Below, piece by piece: positions 59,164-64,000 of a DNA stretch of 64,000 nucleotides (positions are counted from its first letter, which is position 1; each line of letters begins with the position of its first letter). The position numbers and the translations under genes are program-made. The notes below the pieces were generated by a model, which saw only the letters and a program-made list of their open reading frames with translations, ran no database searches and was not told the origin of the DNA. Source of the stretch: Opitutia bacterium (GTDB lineage Bacteria; Verrucomicrobiota; Verrucomicrobiia; Opitutales; UBA953); assembly GCA_947453335.1 (NCBI GenBank), contig CANGFP010000002.1, positions 248,001 to 312,000 on the forward strand, in the 5' to 3' direction.

Positions 59164-62100
59164 TCAGAACCGCTTGCGGTAACCGGCGTTCACGCCGACC
59201 GCGTTGCCCTTGCCCTGCTCATAGGTGAAGCCGATCGAGTACGTGGAGTTCTCGTTCGGCCCGAAGTTCAGGGAGGGATTCACGTAGAACCCTGAGCCGG
59301 CGTTCACGCGCAGGTGGGAGGTGTAGGTCGTGTCGATGCCGGTGGTGTTCGACGACGTGAAGTCGCCGAACTCACCGGAGAGCTGCTTCGCGTAGCCGAA
59401 GTCGGCGGAGAGGCGGTAGCGCCAATCCCCGCGGCCTTCTTCCCACATGTGGTGCACGCCGAAGCCGGCGCGGACCGCGGAGGAGGAGATCGAGCTGGAG
59501 GTGACCTTCATCGCGTCGGCCTGGCCGGTTTCGTTCAGGTCGGACAGCTTCGAGGTGGCGAACTCCACGCCGATGAAAGGCGTGAAGTAGGTGTCGGCGG
59601 ACTTCGTCGAGAGGACGGTGCCGAGGCGGGCCCAGGCGCCGAGCGTCAGCGCGTGCGCCGAACCGGAGTTGGAGTTGCCGGCGCCGACCACGGAAGCGCG
59701 GGTGACGGACGAGGACAGGAACGAGAGCGAGGCGCCCGCGTCCAGCGAGAGCTGGCCGCGCGCGGCGACGGTACCGACGTAAGCGCTGAGGTCGAAGCCG
59801 TTGCCGGACGCGTGGGTGTCCACGTCGCTGGAGAGCGAGAAGTGCTCGGCGGTCAGCGCGAAGCCGGCGACGCCGTCCACGCGGACCTGCGTGGAATAGC
59901 CCGCGGTGACGCCATAGGTCGTCGCCTTGTTCTTCAGCTCGCCCTTGTCGCCGACCGTGGACTGGCCGCCGATGGTGTCGACGTACCACTCGTTGGAGAG
60001 GATCGTCAGGCTCGAACGGTCGAAGCGGCGCAGCTCGAGACGGCGCGCGATGTTGTCGGTCGTCTGACGGAAGAGCGAAGCGGCGGCGGTCGCGGTGCCG
60101 GAGGCGCCGTACGGCGTCAGGTTGTCCAGCGCGGTCTGCAGCTGCGCGTCGCCGAGGATGGCCAGGCCGTAACCGACGTTGTTGAACGTCGAAGCCTTCG
60201 TCGACTGGTAGACGTCGTCGGCCGTGCCGGCGATGCCATCGACGCCGTTTCCGGACAGCGGGACGTTGACCAAGGTGATGGACTTGATGGAGGTCAACAG
60301 CGAGGCGGACGCCTTGAAGGCGTCGTAATCGGCCGGGGCGCGCACCACGTAGACCGCGAGTTCGCCGGCCTTGCCGCTGACGACGTCGGTCGGATAGGAC
60401 ACGAGGTAGCGGAGCGGGCTGACGCCCTGCGAGGTGATCTGCGCCTCGGGGATCGTCGAGGTGAAGCTGAGGGCGCCGGCGTTGGCGGTGTCCTTGAACA
60501 GGACGAAGCGACGGCCGAAGGCCGGGGCCGCCGAGCCGTACTGCTTGAGCGTGATCGTCCCGGTGCCGCCGTTGTTGAGGTCGGCCGCGCCGGAGAACTG
60601 CACCTGGTCGTTGTAGGTGCCGTTGGCCGGGGTGGCGGAGAGCTCCATCACGAAGGCGCCGGTGTTGGTCACGTTGCCGTTGACGGTCACGATGCCCGGG
60701 GAGTAGCCCGGGGCGATGGTGCCGGCGTTGACGAGGTCCGCGTTCGCACCGGCGGTGCCGATGACGACCTGGCCGCCGAGGGTAGAGCCGGCGCCGACGG
60801 CGACCTGGCCGGAGACCGCGACGGGCACGGTGCCGGTGGTACCGAGGACGACGTTCGCGGTGCCCTGTAGGGAGAGGCTGCCGGCGAAGGAGCCGGTGAC
60901 GTTCAAGGTGCCCGTGCTGCCGGCTCCGTTGCCGAGGACGTTGATCGTGCCGTTGGACGAGCTGGTCGTGAAACCGCTCGTGCCCAAGGTGGCGTCCGTC
61001 GCGTCCTGCTGGATCGCGAGGTTGCCGCCGCGGAGCGAGACGCTGCGTCCGCCGAGGATCTGGTTGGCGACCGGGGTCACCACGAGCGTGCCGGCTTCGA
61101 CCTCATAGGAGGAGAAGACGAGGCTGCTCGTGACGCCGGCGTTCGCGTTGAGGTAACCGGCGCCCGTCTTGACGAACTTGACGGCGCCGTCGAGTCCGGC
61201 GAGCGCGGTGTTGAACGACGTGGGCGCAGCGGACGTGCCGATGGCCGTGTTGACGACCAGGCAGCCGTTGACGAGCGTCAGGGCGTTGACGTTGCTGAAG
61301 CGCGAGTCGATCGCGAGGTTGCCGACCGATCCGACCGTACCGACGGTCAGGGCGATGTTGTTGCCGAGCTGGGCCGAGAGAGCCTGGTTGGTGAAGCCCG
61401 CGCGACCTGCGCCGACGATGGTCACCTGGGTGCCGGCGACGCCGAGGACGGTGCCGACGAACGAGGTGTCGATCGTCTGGTTGAGCGTGACGGCTCCGCC
61501 GGTGTTGAAGTCCAGGGTGGCCAGCGCGGTGCCGTTGACCCCGGAGATGGCCGTCTGGTTGTTCTGGCGGAGGCGGATGTAGTCGCCGAGCGAGATGGAC
61601 GCGAGGGCCGGAGCGGCGGTCAGGTTGACCGTGCTGAGGTTGGTCGTCGAATTGACGATCGACAGCGTGCCTTGCGAGGTGGAGGAGACGCCGGTGACCT
61701 GCGCACCGAGGTCCCGGGTGAAACCACCGCCGAGGCGGACCTCGAGGGTGGCGCCGGAGGCGATCTCGGCGGTCAGGAAGTCGGTGGGCGCCGAGCCGCT
61801 GCCATCGATGACGACGAGTTTGCCGGCGAGGACGATGTAATCGGAGGCCGCCGAAGCGGTGCCGAGGGTGATCTGGCCGACGCCGGTCTTGAGGATCGAC
61901 CCCGTGCCGGTGATCGGCGGGTTGTAGGTCAACGGCGTCGTGACATCGTCGTTCTGGAAACCGATGACCGCGCCCGCGGCGACATTGAGGGTCGCGCCAC
62001 CGAAACCAGGGATGGTGCCGATGAGCACGCCCGACTGCACGTCGATGGAGCCGATGACATTGGCAGGTTCGGCGACAGTGCCCGCACGGACCAGGCTCAG

Positions 62101-64000
62101 GACGCCAGGATTCAGCAGCGAAGTGGCCGCGTCACCGGCGAAGATGATGGACGGGGTGCCCTTGATTTGGCCGGAATAGGTGAGGACCGAGCCAGCGGAG
62201 GCGCCGAAGGTCAGCGTCGCGTGGTCGGCGTCGATGACCGAGGAGGTGGCGCCCGTGAGGTTGTTGAGGTTAAGCGTGGCCGTCTGACCGCCGATGATCG
62301 GGGCCGACAGCTTGGTGTTGGCCTCCAGGGAGATGGAGCGGACGTTATCGAGCGCGCCGTCGGTGCCGATCGTCAGCGTGCCGGCCTTGACGACGACGTC
62401 GCCGGTGAAGCTGAGCGGCGAGCCGATGGTGAGGTTGCCGAGGCCGGCCTTCTCGAAGACCGGATGGGCGGGCGGGGTCGCGCCGGTGTAGGTGCCGGTA
62501 TCGACGATGTCGCCGGTGATGCCGTCGCCGAAGGTCTCCTGGACAAGGATGGTGCCGTTGGCCAGCGCGGTGGTCGGAGCGCTCAGCGTGAGCGTCCCTC
62601 CCGTGAGGGCGACGACCGTGGTGCCGAGGGGGATGCCCGTGCCGCTGACGGTCTGGCCGACGGAGAAGCCGGCCGTGCCGCCGGTCACAGGGACGACGAT
62701 GCCCACGACGGTCTGCGCACCCGTGGTGCTGGCGACCGTGTCGCGGTAGGTCGTGCCGGCGGCGAGCCGGAGCGTGCCATACTCGCCCGCGGCGTAATCG
62801 GCCGGGAGGTTGTTGGCGCTGATGCGGCCAGCGCCGAGCGCGAGGTTGCCGCTCAGGTTGATGGGGCCGCTGATCGTGAGGGCGCCCGTGTTGCCGGGCG
62901 TCGTGTTGACGCCGACGTCGCCCGCGCCGGCCAAGGAGCCGGTCCACGTCAGAGCCACGTTGGTGTCGATGAGGAAGCTGCCGCCGGCGACGACGCTGAC
63001 CTGGCCGCCGACGAGCGTCCCGAGGTTGGTCGAGTTGACCACCTGGACCGAGCCGGCGTTGATGTTCACCGCGCCCGCGACCCAGCCGTTGGCGGTGTCG
63101 ATGACGAGCGTACCCGCGCCGACCTTGGTGATGCTGCCTTCGCCCGTGACACGACGGCTGAAGGAGTGGGAACCGCTGTCGACGTTGATGGAGAGGTTGC
63201 CCAAGACGCCGACGTTGATGCCGGAGGTCGCGGTCAAGGAGTTGTAGTCGACCTGCAGCGTGCCGCCGTTGACGTTCGTCGCGCCGGAATAGTCGCTGAC
63301 GCCCTTGAGGAAGAGCGTCTGGTCGCCGACCTTGGTCAGGCCGCCGAGGCCGGTGAGGTGGCCGCGGAAGGCGAGCACGTCCGCATCGGCGGTGGTCGGG
63401 GCCAGGTTATAGGAGCCGGCCGAGAGGACGCCAAGGGTGCCGGTGAGGGTCACCGCGGAAGTGCCGGTGATCATGCCCGTGGCGGCCACCGAAGTGGAGG
63501 CGCTCAGGGTGATGCTGTTCGCGCCGACGGCGGTGATCGTCGTGCCGGCGGGGATGCCGGTGCCGGAAACGGGCATGCCGACGAGGAAGCCCGTCGTGTT
63601 GGCGAGGGGCACGATCGTGCTCGCCGAGGTCTGAGCGGCCAGGGCGGTGGGGGCGGAGAGGATGGAGGCGATCGTCGCGGCACCCGTGATGCCGAAGCCG
63701 GTCACGGTCTGTCCGACGGCCAGTCCGTAGGTGTTCTTGACGACGAGCGTCGCACCGGAGCCGGCGACAGAGGTCAGGCTCGTGGGCTCGCCCAAGGCGG
63801 TCCGGAGGAAGCCGACCGTGTTGGCCTGCGACATGCCGGAGACCTGCGAGACGCCCGAATCCGTCTGGAGGAAATAGGCCGGGTTGGCGTCCGGCGTAAC
63901 GCCCGAGAAGTTGGTCAGCGCGTTGTTCAGCTGCGCCACCTGGGCGTCGGTCTTGCCGATCGTGAGCGTGGCGCCCGCCGCCACCACCACGGTGGAGCCG
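59164..64000 (-). CDS. Giant autotransporter with beta-strand repeats (5' end outside window)
   Basis: At least 1611 residues, open through the right edge. The passenger is a long beta-helix of PATR-type repeats, recognisable by recurring segments such as LTKVGDQTLFLKGVSDYSGAT, ITKVGAGTLVIDTANGW and LSFTGDVVVKAGTLTIGTDG. About the last 280 residues (from roughly 60050) form the outer-membrane autotransporter barrel with alternating strands, ending in Phe (NAGYRKRF), the BAM recognition signature. Three extra modules containing a GTGIPxGTT-like segment interrupt the repeats. It is probably surface-displayed or released, with adhesion or glycan-binding roles suggested by the family. The low-complexity Thr/Ala/Gly composition is expected for such passengers. 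Confidence 0.9.
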   Translation of the reverse strand, partial: GSTVVVAAGATLTIGKTDAQVAQLNNALTNFSGVTPDANPAYFLQTDSGVSQVSGMSQANTVGFLRTALGEPTSLTSVAGSGATLVVKNTYGLAVGQTVTGFGITGAATIASILSAPTALAAQTSASTIVPLANTTGFLVGMPVSGTGIPAGTTITAVGANSITLSASTSVAATGMITGTSAVTLTGTLGVLSAGSYNLAPTTADADVLAFRGHLTGLGGLTKVGDQTLFLKGVSDYSGATNVNGGTLQVDYNSLTATSGINVGVLGNLSINVDSGSHSFSRRVTGEGSITKVGAGTLVIDTANGWVAGAVNINAGSVQVVNSTNLGTLVGGQVSVVAGGSFLIDTNVALTWTGSLAGAGDVGVNTTPGNTGALTISGPINLSGNLALGAGRISANNLPADYAAGEYGTLRLAAGTTYRDTVASTTGAQTVVGIVVPVTGGTAGFSVGQTVSGTGIPLGTTVVALTGGTLTLSAPTTALANGTILVQETFGDGITGDIVDTGTYTGATPPAHPVFEKAGLGNLTIGSPLSFTGDVVVKAGTLTIGTDGALDNVRSISLEANTKLSAPIIGGQTATLNLNNLTGATSSVIDADHATLTFGASAGSVLTYSGQIKGTPSIIFAGDAATSLLNPGVLSLVRAGTVAEPANVIGSIDVQSGVLIGTIPGFGGATLNVAAGAVIGFQNDDVTTPLTYNPPITGTGSILKTGVGQITLGTASAASDYIVLAGKLVVIDGSGSAPTDFLTAEIASGATLEVRLGGGFTRDLGAQVTGVSSTSQGTLSIVNSTTNLSTVNLTAAPALASISLGDYIRLRQNNQTAISGVNGTALATLDFNTGGAVTLNQTIDTSFVGTVLGVAGTQVTIVGAGRAGFTNQALSAQLGNNIALTVGTVGSVGNLAIDSRFSNVNALTLVNGCLVVNTAIGTSAAPTSFNTALAGLDGAVKFVKTGAGYLNANAGVTSSLVFSSYEVEAGTLVVTPVANQILGGRSVSLRGGNLAIQQDATDATLGTSGFTTSSSNGTINVLGNGAGSTGTLNVTGSFAGSLSLQGTANVVLGTTGTVPVAVSGQVAVGAGSTLGGQVVIGTAGANADLVNAGTIAPGYSPGIVTVNGNVTNTGAFVMELSATPANGTYNDQVQFSGAADLNNGGTGTITLKQYGSAAPAFGRRFVLFKDTANAGALSFTSTIPEAQITSQGVSPLRYLVSYPTDVVSGKAGELAVYVVRAPADYDAFKASASLLTSIKSITLVNVPLSGNGVDGIAGTADDVYQSTKASTFNNVGYGLAILGDAQLQTALDNLTPYGASGTATAAASLFRQTTDNIARRLELRRFDRSSLTILSNEWYVDTIGGQSTVGDKGELKNKATTYGVTAGYSTQVRVDGVAGFALTAEHFSLSSDVDTHASGNGFDLSAYVGTVAARGQLSLDAGASLSFLSSSVTRASVVGAGNSNSGSAHALTLGAWARLGTVLSTKSADTYFTPFIGVEFATSKLSDLNETGQADAMKVTSSSISSSAVRAGFGVHHMWEEGRGDWRYRLSADFGYAKQLSGEFGDFTSSNTTGIDTTYTSHLRVNAGSGFYVNPSLNFGPNENSTYSIGFTYEQGKGNAVGVNAGYRKRF

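Overview
The window looks like a chromosomal segment of a high-GC Gram-negative bacterium, most likely a verrucomicrobial (Opitutae-like) lineage. Grounds: roughly two-thirds G+C by eye; an outer-membrane autotransporter with beta-strand (PATR-type) repeats; Kdo genes; an EpsI/exosortase-associated protein; abundant Gfo/Idh/MocA oxidoreductases; and many genes without a clear Shine-Dalgarno. This assignment is an inference; there is no rRNA in the window to settle it.

Region 1 (1-16.5 kb) is housekeeping: a truncated TonB-like gene, sixA, a PBP5-type carboxypeptidase, recA behind a perfect SOS-type palindrome and before a strong terminator, a MalY/PatB-type lyase, an Ogt-type DNA repair protein, comF, an rluA-like gene-folC-accD operon, an M20 peptidase, tyrS and dnaE. 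Region 2 (16.5-26.4 kb) is a set of short glycan operons on both strands: a GT-A-like protein, a GT10 fucosyltransferase, a ColD-like 3-dehydratase with a glycosyltransferase and an SDR, another glycosyltransferase, an oxidoreductase, a secreted DUF4838 protein and a PglC-like initiating sugar transferase.

Region 3 (26.4-56.8 kb) is one uninterrupted block of 28 minus-strand genes, mostly overlapping or a few bases apart, ending in a rho-independent terminator at 26380-26404. It encodes routes to GDP-fucose (gmd, fcl), CMP-Kdo (kdsD, kdsB), UDP-ManNAcA (wecB, wecC), UDP-glucuronate and UDP-xylose (ugd, uxs), probably an N-acylated amino sugar (DegT aminotransferase, PglD-like acyltransferase), at least four glycosyltransferases, a Wzx-type flippase, two O-antigen polymerase/ligase-like proteins, an AsnB-like amidotransferase, a heparinase-fold protein and EpsI. 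Scattered inside it is an acyl-building set (two carrier proteins, a KASIII, a ketoreductase, an AMP-ligase), suggesting the glycan carries a purpose-built acyl group. A GbsR/MarR-type regulator lies just upstream.

Region 4 (57-64 kb) holds the regulator, a frameshifted oxidoreductase, tRNA-Glu(UUC), a terminator and the 3' part of a giant autotransporter running off the right edge. No stretch over 300 bases lacks a gene; the largest gap (58952-59163) holds the tRNA and a terminator. I saw no CRISPR array, insertion sequence, rRNA or replication origin.
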